From contig MNXW01000184.1 of the NCBI GenBank assembly GCA_001871515.1, positions 10,180 to 44,959 of the forward strand: DNA of 34,780 nt, read 5' to 3'. Numbering within the stretch: the first letter of the stretch is position 1; each line of letters opens with the position of its first letter. This stretch comes from Comamonadaceae bacterium CG2_30_57_122. Lineage in GTDB: Bacteria; Pseudomonadota; Gammaproteobacteria; Burkholderiales; Burkholderiaceae_C. The notes under the pieces are model-generated. The model had not been told where the DNA came from, searched no databases, and was given only the letters and a program-made list of their open reading frames with translations. Shown one piece after another: positions 24,807 through 31,817 of this stretch. A program made the translations under genes and the position numbers.

Positions 24807-26348
24807 ATGAGGCAATTTAAATTATTGGGCGCAGCTTTGGTGGCTCCACTGTGGTTAGCAGCATGTGGTGGTGGTGGAGGTGACACATTTGGCACTCAGG
24901 TCGCCGCTCCGGCACGCGGGCAATTGATGCAAAGCCCACCCGCAATCATTACCTCGCTGACACCCACTGGTTTTACGGCTTCCCTGAACGCCAGTCCGAC
25001 TGGGCAAGGTCTGCTGCAACTGACCGGCACACCGGTTTGTGGCGTCGATGTCCAATACATCAAGTATGGCACCGTGGGTGGCAAGAATGAAGCCACAGAT
25101 GCCTCTGGCGTGCTGATGGTGCCTACCGGCACCGCCCCCCAATGCAGCGGAGCGCGGCCGATTGTGGTGTATGCCCACGGCACCAACATTACCAAACGCT
25201 ACAACCTGGCAGAAATTGCAGACAGCACCAATCCGGCCAACTCGGAGTCGGTATTGCTGGCGGCCATGTATGCGGCTCAAGGCTATATTGTGGTTGCGCC
25301 CAACTATGCAGGGTATGACAGCTCGTCCCTGAGCTACCACCCCTACGTCAATGCAGATCAGCAGTCCAAGGACATGATCGATGCCCTGGCCGCTGCCAAA
25401 TCTGCGCTGCCTGCAGGCAAAGCCAGCGCCAAGCTGTTTGTCACCGGGTATTCGCAAGGTGGCTTTGTCGCAATGGCAACGCAACGTGCCCTGCAGTTAG
25501 CTGGCACACCGGTCACCGCCTCGGCTCCCTTGTCTGGTCCTTATGCCATGGCCGCCTATCTGGATGCCATTTTCTATGGCAACGTGGCGCTGGGTTCAAC
25601 GGCTTTTGCGCCGCTGACCACCAACAGCTACCAGCAAGCTTATGGCAACATTTACACCACACCTGCAGACTTTTACGAAACCACTTTTGCCACTGGCATC
25701 GAGTCATTAGTGCCCGGGAACTTTGATTTCACGACCGTGTTCAGCAACGGCAAATTGCCGCAAACAGCTTTGTTTAGCAGCACGCCGCCCGCTCCACCTT
25801 TCGCGGGCATCACGCCACCCACAGGTACCGGTGCCACGGATGCGCTCTTTGCGCTCGGGTTTGGAACAAATAACCTGATCAACAACGCAACCCGCCTTGC
25901 CTATTTGTCGGATGCCATTGCCCACCCGGACGGTGCCGTCCCAAGCCCGACAGCGCTGCCTCTGCCTGCCGCGGCTCCAACAAACACGATTCGCATCGCT
26001 GCCAAACTCAACGACTTGCGTGCTGGCTGGACTGGACCGACCACGCCGACGTTGCTGTGTGGTGGTAACGCAGACCCCACGGTTTTCTTCCAAGTCAATA
26101 CCGCATTGATGGCCGGTATCTGGTCTGCCAAAGTAGCTTCGCGTTTGGTGACCGTGCTGGATGTGGACTCTGCTCCTGGCACACCTGGACCGACCAATCC
26201 ATTTTTTGCTGCCAAGGCAGGTTTTGCACAGCAAAAAGCCGCGCTCTTCGCCTCTGCCGGTGCCAATGCGGTGGTGCAAAGTTACCACGGCAGTCTGGTT
26301 CCACCCTTCTGCAATGCAGCTGCGCGCGGTTTCTTTAGTCAGTTTTGA
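24807..26348 (+). CDS. Secreted lipoprotein of the alpha/beta-hydrolase (lipase-like) fold
   Basis: A 513-aa exported protein. The signal peptide ends in lipobox LAAC with C20 as the lipidation site, followed by a Gly run. The hydrolase fold shows an oxyanion-type VVYAHGT segment, nucleophile elbow G-Y-S216-Q-G (TGYSQGGF), a likely acid D423 (GGNADPTVFF) and a likely H494 (SYHGSLVPP). It is probably an esterase or lipase acting on extracellular lipid at the cell surface; the substrate is inferred only from the fold and from the FadL gene that follows 46 bp later. GGAGA at 24796-24800 is a good ribosome site for ATG 24807. Confidence 0.87.
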   Translation: MRQFKLLGAALVAPLWLAACGGGGGDTFGTQVAAPARGQLMQSPPAIITSLTPTGFTASLNASPTGQGLLQLTGTPVCGVDVQYIKYGTVGGKNEATDASGVLMVPTGTAPQCSGARPIVVYAHGTNITKRYNLAEIADSTNPANSESVLLAAMYAAQGYIVVAPNYAGYDSSSLSYHPYVNADQQSKDMIDALAAAKSALPAGKASAKLFVTGYSQGGFVAMATQRALQLAGTPVTASAPLSGPYAMAAYLDAIFYGNVALGSTAFAPLTTNSYQQAYGNIYTTPADFYETTFATGIESLVPGNFDFTTVFSNGKLPQTALFSSTPPAPPFAGITPPTGTGATDALFALGFGTNNLINNATRLAYLSDAIAHPDGAVPSPTALPLPAAAPTNTIRIAAKLNDLRAGWTGPTTPTLLCGGNADPTVFFQVNTALMAGIWSAKVASRLVTVLDVDSAPGTPGPTNPFFAAKAGFAQQKAALFASAGANAVVQSYHGSLVPPFCNAAARGFFSQF

Positions 26349-26394
26349 TTTTCTAGCCCACTCATCTTTTCATCATTTTGAATAAGGACACCCA

Positions 26395-27672
26395 ATGAAC
26401 GCCCCCTATTCCATGAAACTGCTCCCGGCGCTGATTCTCAGCTTGCTGGCTGGTAACGCAGCAGCATCAGCTTTTCAGTTGCTTGAACAAACTGGCAGCG
26501 GCTTGGGCAATGCCTACGCCGGCTCAGCCGCTGTGGCCGAAAACGCCAGTACCATTTTTTACAACCCAGCCGGCATGACGCAGCTGAAAGAACATGAATT
26601 CTCAACTGGCGGTGTATTGGTGGCCGCCAGCTTCAAGTTCAACGACACAGGCTCAAATGTCGGCTTTTTGACAGGCACAGGCTCTGGGGGCAATGCGGGT
26701 GTCTTAGGATTCCTGCCAAATGCTTACATGTCGTGGGCGCTCAACAAAGATTTGTATGTAGGGCTTGGGTTTGGCGCGCCGTTTGGCTTGAAAACCAAGT
26801 ACGACAACCCCTGGGTTGGCGCGGCACAGGCCATCTCTTTTGATGTCAAAACCTACAACATCAACCCCTCGGTGGCGTACAGGGTCAACGATAGCGTGTC
26901 GGTGGGTGCGGGCTTGAACTGGCAACGGCTGACCGCCGAATACAAAAGACAGGTTGCTGTCGTCAGCGCAGTAACCGCGGTTTCGCCCCTGGTTCTTGAC
27001 CTTCAGGATGAAGCGTTAGGATGGAATGTTGGGGCGCTCTTCACGCTTACACCTGCTACCAAAGTGGGGGTGTCGTACCGGTCAGCGATTAAATATAAAC
27101 TCACCGGTGATATTGGCATCACAGGACCTAGTGCAGCACTTAATGCTTCACGTTCCAGCGATGCAAAAGCAAGTCTGAAGTTACCTGACACGTTTATTCT
27201 GAGCGGTACGCATCAACTGTCCGACAAGGTGCAACTGTTGGGCGACATTTCCTGGACGGGATGGAGCACCATTCCCAAACTTGACGTGTTAAGAACATCA
27301 GGCCCGTTCTCAGGTCAAATTGCCCAGACGCTTGACACCGCATTTCATGACTCCGTTCGAGTGGCAATCGGTGCCAATTACCAGTATCTTGGCGACTTGA
27401 AGTTGAAATTTGGCATCGCGCACGACCAGACACCGGTCAGGAGTGCCGCAACACGGCTGGTGTCCTTGCCAGACAAAAACCGCATCTGGTTGTCGACTGG
27501 TGCGCAGTGGGAAATCAACAATGACAGCGTTTTGGACTTTGGCGTCACTTACTTGCTGCTGAAAAAATCGAAAATTGACAACGACCAACTCGCTGATGGG
27601 CGTGGTCGGGTGACTGGCAATTTTCAAGCCAATGCCTGGTTGTTTGGTGTGCAGTATTCACGCTCTTTCTAA
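26395..27672 (+). CDS. Outer-membrane long-chain fatty acid transporter, FadL/OmpP1/TodX family
   Basis: Outer-membrane beta-barrel that takes up long-chain fatty acids or other hydrophobic compounds. The 425-aa precursor has a signal peptide (cut near AAAS-AFQ at ~24-26). Mature start AFQLLEQTGSGLGNAYAGSAA and NASTIFYNPAGMTQL are the classic FadL N-terminal hatch motifs. The barrel strands alternate as expected, and the chain ends in phenylalanine (YSRSF), the outer-membrane insertion signal. GCTTTAAGG-type ribosome site: AAGGA at 26385-26389. It probably forms an operon with the upstream lipoprotein hydrolase and is closed by the terminator after it. Confidence 0.94.
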   Translation: MNAPYSMKLLPALILSLLAGNAAASAFQLLEQTGSGLGNAYAGSAAVAENASTIFYNPAGMTQLKEHEFSTGGVLVAASFKFNDTGSNVGFLTGTGSGGNAGVLGFLPNAYMSWALNKDLYVGLGFGAPFGLKTKYDNPWVGAAQAISFDVKTYNINPSVAYRVNDSVSVGAGLNWQRLTAEYKRQVAVVSAVTAVSPLVLDLQDEALGWNVGALFTLTPATKVGVSYRSAIKYKLTGDIGITGPSAALNASRSSDAKASLKLPDTFILSGTHQLSDKVQLLGDISWTGWSTIPKLDVLRTSGPFSGQIAQTLDTAFHDSVRVAIGANYQYLGDLKLKFGIAHDQTPVRSAATRLVSLPDKNRIWLSTGAQWEINNDSVLDFGVTYLLLKKSKIDNDQLADGRGRVTGNFQANAWLFGVQYSRSF

Positions 27673-27685
27673 TCCAAGCCGCATC

Positions 27686-27713
27686 AAAAAAAGCCCCACT
27701 TGGGGCTTTTTTT
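27686..27713. terminator. Bidirectional intrinsic terminator after fadL-like gene
   Basis: A7-GCCCC-ACTT-GGGGC-T7: a perfect GC stem flanked by A-run and T-run, 14 bp after the FadL stop. It can end transcription on both strands and so may also serve the convergent purE-purK-Sua5 operon, 100 bp away. Confidence 0.93.
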
Positions 27714-27811
27714 ACGCCGGTTGAGTCAAAAACTTCACCCGGCTCATGCTGCTTTGCAATGCCGCAATGCACACAAACATGCCGGGCAAAGTGCTCGCCA
27801 TGGCGTTGGTT

Positions 27812-28969
27812 TCAGTGCGCCGCGCGTTGCAACCGATCGCGCACACCATCCCAATCGGGCACTGGCGGCGGCGTTTCGACCCATATCTGCGCCACGCCCT
27901 GGTCGTCGAGCGCGCGCAGGGTGGCAAACAGTTGCTGCGCCGCGAGCGCCGCATCCGACGGCATGGTTTGATAAATGGCTTGTGCTGCGGGCGCCGCCAG
28001 CGCCGTGCGCGACCAGACGGCAACAGCAGGTGCCGCGCCAACCTTCCCGTGTTGGTTTTGCAGTTTGTTCAGCGCAGTTTGCAATGCAGCAGCATCCAGC
28101 AGCCGCACCCGGGCTCGCGGCGCATAGTGAGAATCAAGCGTCCCAGAGGCCTTTGGCTTGGGCAATGTCTGCACAGGTAGCTCTTCATTCAATAGCACTT
28201 TGATGCCGCACGCCGCCTGCACCTGCGCCGTCGAGATGCCTCCCGGACGTAACAGCACCGGCACACCGCGTGTGCAGTCGATGATGGTGGACTCGATGCC
28301 CACGCGGCACGACCCACCATCGAGCACCAGCAGCGCATCACCAAACTCGTCTTGCACATGCTGCGCCGTGGTCGGGCTGACGCGGCCAAACTGGTTGGCG
28401 CTGGGCGCGGCCACGCCGTACAGGTGGGCAGGCATGGATTGCCGCGTCGCCTCGCTCTTCGCCATGGATACCCCCGCCATTGCGAACGAAGTGATGCAAT
28501 CCAGAACTTCCGACTGCCTGGACTGCAGCGCCTCGCTCGCAGTGACGAAGTCTCTGTTCAACGAATTAATTGGAATCTGACCCCAATTAAGCAGGGCTTG
28601 AGCCACCGGGTGGGCGGGGCAACGCAGGCCGATGGTGGGGTTGCCGCCGGCCGCCGCATTGGCGACGCCGGGGCGGCGCGGCAGGATCAGCGTCAGCGGG
28701 CCGGGCCAGAAGGCGGCCATCAATGGGGTGGCAAAGTCGGGCACATCGCAAGCGTAGTGCGCCACCGCAGCAGCAGAGGCCACATGCACGATCAGCGGGT
28801 GGTCAGCCGGGCGGCCTTTGGCGACAAAAATCTGCGCCACCGCCGCGTCGTTGTCAGCATCGGCCGCTAGCCCGTAGACCGTTTCGGTTGGCAAGCCCAA
28901 TAATCCGCCAGCCCTTATGAAACGGGCGGCAGTAGCTATTGATTCAGGTGCATCACCCGGCAGGATCAT
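27812..28969 (-). CDS. L-threonylcarbamoyladenylate synthase (Sua5/TsaC type) with in-frame repeat insertion
   Basis: Makes threonylcarbamoyl-AMP from threonine, bicarbonate and ATP, the first step of tRNA t6A. The 385-aa protein has the YrdC domain (LPTETVYGLAADA at 26-38, KGRP at 51-54, WPGPLTL, SAN at 190-192, RPGGIS) and a C-terminal Sua5 domain. Between PVAQALL (to ~127) and VAAPSAN (from ~186) there are about 57 extra residues not seen in relatives I know. They are encoded by two kinds of dispersed repeat, yet the frame is intact. The insert abuts the APSAN active-site loop, so activity may be altered; the enzyme is expected to be essential, so it probably still works. Last gene of purE-purK-Sua5, 24 bp after purK. 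Confidence 0.93.
   Translation of the reverse strand: MILPGDAPESIATAARFIRAGGLLGLPTETVYGLAADADNDAAVAQIFVAKGRPADHPLIVHVASAAAVAHYACDVPDFATPLMAAFWPGPLTLILPRRPGVANAAAGGNPTIGLRCPAHPVAQALLNWGQIPINSLNRDFVTASEALQSRQSEVLDCITSFAMAGVSMAKSEATRQSMPAHLYGVAAPSANQFGRVSPTTAQHVQDEFGDALLVLDGGSCRVGIESTIIDCTRGVPVLLRPGGISTAQVQAACGIKVLLNEELPVQTLPKPKASGTLDSHYAPRARVRLLDAAALQTALNKLQNQHGKVGAAPAVAVWSRTALAAPAAQAIYQTMPSDAALAAQQLFATLRALDDQGVAQIWVETPPPVPDWDGVRDRLQRAAH
28436..28547. repeat. Three alternating TTGCGA...GCAATCC palindromic repeat units inside Sua5
   Basis: Three units in alternating orientation: 28436-28462 (reverse), 28478-28502 (forward, CATTGCGAACGAAGTGATGC then AATCC) and 28520-28547 (reverse). They resemble the widespread class whose translations read IASEAKQS or HCERSDAIQ. 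On the coding strand they give FVTASEALQS, DCITSFAMAG and MAKSEATRQS, all in frame. The similarity to that class is from memory of its consensus, not from a search. Confidence 0.8.
28566..28590. repeat. GGGGTCAGATTCC hairpin repeat inside Sua5
   Basis: TTAATTGG (28566-28573) and CCAATTAA (28583-28590) are inverted ends around AATCTGACC. The GGAATCTGACCCC core (28572-28584) occurs again twice in purK. On the coding strand it translates as WGQIPIN, and as RGQIPIN in purK. Confidence 0.85.
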
Positions 28970-28993
28970 GACAGTTCGCGCCTCAAGGAAAAA

Positions 28994-30286
28994 TCAAAAC
29001 GGCGCAATGCCCAGCCACGCTGCGGCTTGCAACGCCACCGCGTTAGCCTGGTCGGGCGTGGCAGCGGTGACGGTCAGATGCCCCATCTTGCGCCCCTTGC
29101 TGGCCTTGAGCTTGCCGTACAGGTGCAGGTGCACGCCGGGCAACGCCAGCACTTTTTGCCATGGCGGCAAATAATTGGAATAGTTGGTGGAATTATTGGG
29201 GTCAGATTCCAATTGTTTTATATCGAGATTTTGATGATTTAAATTAATGGGAATCTGACCCCTATTATTTAGCCAAAGGTCGCCCAACAGGTTGAGCATG
29301 ACAGCAGCGCTGTGCTGGCGTGGTTGCGTCAAAGGCAGGCCTGCCAGGGTGCGCACTTGCAGCTCAAATTGCGACACATCGCAGGCATCCAGGGTGTAGT
29401 GGCCGCTGTTGTGCGGGCGCGGTGCCATCTCGTTGACCACCAGGCCGCCTAGCTGGGCGCGCTCGGGTGAGCCCTCTTGCAACACAAAAAACTCGACGCA
29501 CAGCACGCCCACGTAATTCAACTCTTTTGCTATTTCTTTAGTAGCTGCTACCGCTTGTTCTGCAAGGGCTAGAGGCATATTTCCTTCATAAGCCTGGGTC
29601 ACCGCCAAAATACCGTCGCGGTGCAGGTTGAGCTGGGGTGCAAAGTGGACACAGTCGCCGTTCCAGCCGCGCGCCACAAGCACCGAGCATTCCGCGGCCA
29701 GGGGCAGCATCTGCTCCAGCACACAGGGCACCCCTTTCAAGGCCTCCCAGGCAGCGGCCAACTCAGCGCGGTTGCGGCAGCGCACCTGACCCTTGCCGTC
29801 GTAACCCAGGCGTGCGGTTTTCAAGATGCCAGGCAGCAGGCTGTCTGGCACGGCCAGCAATTGCTCAGGCGTTTCAATCACAGCGTAGGGTGCGACAGAC
29901 ACCCCGGAACGCGCCAAATGGGATTTTTCCAGAATGCGGTCTTGGGCAATGGCCACCGCATCAGCACTCGGTGCCGTGGGGCGCGCCGCACCCAGGGTGA
30001 CCAGCGCACCGGCGGGCACGTTTTCAAACTCGGTGGTGACGGCGGCGCAGCGCTGCAGCAGTTGCGTCAGGCCAGCCTCGTCCAGGTAATCGGTCTGAAT
30101 GTGGTAGTGGCTGACCAGACCGGCCGGGCTGATCACGTCGGGGTCTAGCACCGCTGTGAAATAGCCCATGGTCTGAGCCGCCTGGACAAACATGCGCCCA
30201 AGCTGACCGCCGCCCATCACCCCCAGCGTGGTTTGCTGGCCACTGCCATTGCCGGTGGCACCGGGCAGCAACACCGAGCCGCTCAT
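28994..30286 (-). CDS. purK: N5-carboxyaminoimidazole ribonucleotide synthase (PurK) with in-frame repeat insertion
   Basis: ATP-grasp enzyme that carboxylates AIR to N5-CAIR in purine synthesis, handing it to PurE. The 430-aa protein has [11 protein letters not shown] at the N-terminus, the ATP-grasp segments [14 protein letters not shown] and CVLEQML, and [15 protein letters not shown]. An unusual stretch at about 339-372, between LLGDLW and [19 protein letters not shown], is AT-rich, Asn-rich and encoded by a repeat hairpin; the usual protein runs almost directly from one to the other. Residues ~237-256 match another repeat family without changing length. The ATG overlaps the purE stop by 4 bp (ATGA), so translation is coupled. 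Confidence 0.95.
   Translation of the reverse strand: MSGSVLLPGATGNGSGQQTTLGVMGGGQLGRMFVQAAQTMGYFTAVLDPDVISPAGLVSHYHIQTDYLDEAGLTQLLQRCAAVTTEFENVPAGALVTLGAARPTAPSADAVAIAQDRILEKSHLARSGVSVAPYAVIETPEQLLAVPDSLLPGILKTARLGYDGKGQVRCRNRAELAAAWEALKGVPCVLEQMLPLAAECSVLVARGWNGDCVHFAPQLNLHRDGILAVTQAYEGNMPLALAEQAVAATKEIAKELNYVGVLCVEFFVLQEGSPERAQLGGLVVNEMAPRPHNSGHYTLDACDVSQFELQVRTLAGLPLTQPRQHSAAVMLNLLGDLWLNNRGQIPINLNHQNLDIKQLESDPNNSTNYSNYLPPWQKVLALPGVHLHLYGKLKASKGRKMGHLTVTAATPDQANAVALQAAAWLGIAPF
29198..29262. repeat. Inverted pair of GGGGTCAGATTCC repeats inside purK
   Basis: GGGGTCAGATTCC at 29198-29210 and its exact reverse complement at 29250-29262, with a 39-bp AT-rich loop: a 13-bp stem. The core is identical to the one in Sua5. 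The whole unit is translated in frame (RGQIPIN on one arm, QLESDPN on the other). Confidence 0.88.
29529..29577 (+). repeat. GGGCTAGAGGC dispersed repeat inside purK
   Basis: Reads GCTATTTCTTTAGTAGCTGC, then ACCGCTTGTTCTG, then CAAGGGCTAGAGGCATA. The 17-bp end is identical to the UDG copy. It codes purK residues ~237-253 on the opposite strand. The protein length here looks normal, so the repeat may have replaced native sequence rather than been added. Confidence 0.7.
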
Positions 30287-30777
30287 GGCTTGGGTGGCAG
30301 CGTCATGCCGCGCGCCATTTGGGTTTGTTCGGCGCGAAAGTCTTCCAAGCGGGCGCGCAGCACGATGTCGGAGTTGGCCAGCATGGCCACGGCAAACAGC
30401 GCTGCATTGGACGCACCGGCCGCACCAATGGCAAAAGTGGCCACCGGAATGCCCTTGGGCATTTGCACAATGCTGTGCAGCGAATCCACGCCACTCAAAT
30501 GTTTGCTGGCCACCGGCACGCCCAGAATCGGCACCGTGGTTTTGGCCGCCAGCATGCCCGGCAGGTGCGCTGCACCACCGGCCCCGGCAATGATGGCTTT
30601 GAGGCCACGGCCGACCGCCGTTTCGGCATAGGCAAACATGTCATCAGGCATTCTGTGGGCAGACACCACCCGGGCCTCATAAGCAATGCCAAACTGTTGG
30701 AGAATGTGGGCTGCGTGTTGCATGGTGTCCCAGTCGGAGCTGGAGCCCATGAGCACACCGATTTGAATTGAGTTCAT
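30283..30777 (-). CDS. purE: N5-carboxyaminoimidazole ribonucleotide mutase, class I (PurE)
   Basis: Converts N5-CAIR to CAIR in purine synthesis, as an octamer in the cytoplasm. The 164-aa protein begins [19 protein letters not shown] and has [26 protein letters not shown] and [33 protein letters not shown], cited here in pieces, all hallmark class I segments. First gene of purE-purK-Sua5. Its ATG (CAT at 30775-30777) overlaps head to head with an upstream ATG of the divergent thioredoxin gene, leaving 37 bp or less between the two genes. Confidence 0.97.
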   Translation of the reverse strand: MNSIQIGVLMGSSSDWDTMQHAAHILQQFGIAYEARVVSAHRMPDDMFAYAETAVGRGLKAIIAGAGGAAHLPGMLAAKTTVPILGVPVASKHLSGVDSLHSIVQMPKGIPVATFAIGAAGASNAALFAVAMLANSDIVLRARLEDFRAEQTQMARGMTLPPKP

Positions 30778-30814
30778 GGCCGAATTTTACGTTTGGCCCC
30801 AACAAGTGCCCACC

Positions 30815-31771
30815 ATGATTGAAGTGACCCTGAAAAATTTTGAAACCGACGTGATTGCCGCGTCCATGAGCCAGCCGATCCTGATCGACTTTTGGGCACC
30901 CTGGTGCGGTCCATGCAAGTCACTTGGACCCATTCTGGAACAGCTTGAAGTGGACTACAACGGCCGTTTTACGCTGGTCAAAATCAACTCTGACGAAGAG
31001 CAACAACTGGCGCAGGCCTTTGGCATTCGCAGCATTCCCACCTGCATTTTGATGATCGGTGGCAAGCCCGCCGACGGCTTCATGGGTGCACAAACCGCTG
31101 GCCAGGTGAAAGCTTTTCTGGACAAGCACCTGCCCACCGAGGGCGAGCTGGTGGCCGAGTCTGAATCCGATGAAGCCGCCGAGCTGCTGGCAGCAGGCGA
31201 CCCGCAAGCCGCCCTGGAGAAACTGGCCGATGCGCTGGCGCTGGATCCGGGCAACGACGACACCCGTTTTGACTACATCAAGTTGCTGATCGAGCTCGGT
31301 GGCCTGGAAGAAGCCGAGGCCGCGCTGGCCCCCAAGCTCACCGAAATCCCACGCCAGCTGCGCTTTGAAGCCCTGTCGCAGTGGATGAATGCTATTAAAT
31401 ACGCAGCTACAAACGCTTATTCTAATTGGGCTATAGAGCAATTTGATGCCAAAATTGCCGAGAACAAACGCGACTTTGAATTGCGCTTTGCCAAGGCCTG
31501 CCTGCTGATGGCCGTGAGCCAATGGACTGCCGCCATGGATGAATTGCTGGAGATCATCATGCGCGACAAAAAATGGCACGACGAAGCGCCGCGCAAAGCC
31601 ATGGTGGCGATTCTGGAACTGCTCACGCCACCCAAGCCCAAAGCTGGCGCGCCGATACCTGGCAAAACCGCTGGAGGCATCGAGGTGCTGGGCAAAGCCG
31701 CGGTGCAGGAAGACCCGCAAGCTGCGCTGGTGTCAAGCTACCGGCGCAAACTGAGCATGATGCTCAATTGA
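30815..31771 (+). CDS. Thioredoxin-TPR protein, CnoX/YbbN family
   Basis: A 318-aa cytoplasmic protein: thioredoxin domain (~1-105) with active site W-C31-G-P-C34, then a helical TPR-like region (~115-285) rich in ELLAAGDPQAALEKLADAL-type helices. The family couples redox control with holding unfolded proteins for chaperonins. E. coli CnoX has lost the first cysteine (SxxC), whereas this one keeps both, so it should be able to reduce disulphides. I start at ATG 30815 (MIEVTLKNFE), where family similarity begins; ATG 30776 is possible but overlaps the purE start. Residues ~193-209 (NAIKYAATNAYSNWAIE) coincide with an AT-rich dispersed repeat. Confidence 0.9.
   Translation: MIEVTLKNFETDVIAASMSQPILIDFWAPWCGPCKSLGPILEQLEVDYNGRFTLVKINSDEEQQLAQAFGIRSIPTCILMIGGKPADGFMGAQTAGQVKAFLDKHLPTEGELVAESESDEAAELLAAGDPQAALEKLADALALDPGNDDTRFDYIKLLIELGGLEEAEAALAPKLTEIPRQLRFEALSQWMNAIKYAATNAYSNWAIEQFDAKIAENKRDFELRFAKACLLMAVSQWTAAMDELLEIIMRDKKWHDEAPRKAMVAILELLTPPKPKAGAPIPGKTAGGIEVLGKAAVQEDPQAALVSSYRRKLSMMLN
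31391..31440 (+). repeat. Dispersed repeat copy inside the thioredoxin-TPR gene
   Basis: Reads GCTATTAAATACGCAGCTAC, a variable centre with CGCTTATTCTAA, then TTGGGCTATAG. It keeps the GCTATTAAA...AGCT-C...CGCTT-TT...GGGCTA-AG outline and is the only AT-rich patch in this GC-rich gene. Translated in frame. Confidence 0.6.
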
Positions 31772-31817
31772 TCCGCAGACATCGCATCTCGCTCATTCAA
31801 CCCAAACAGCCCCACAA

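Noticed and set aside
28436-28590. CRISPR array or frameshifted pseudogene in Sua5
   Set aside because: The repeats alternate in orientation, lack regular unique spacers, and the reading frame is intact with all downstream motifs present.
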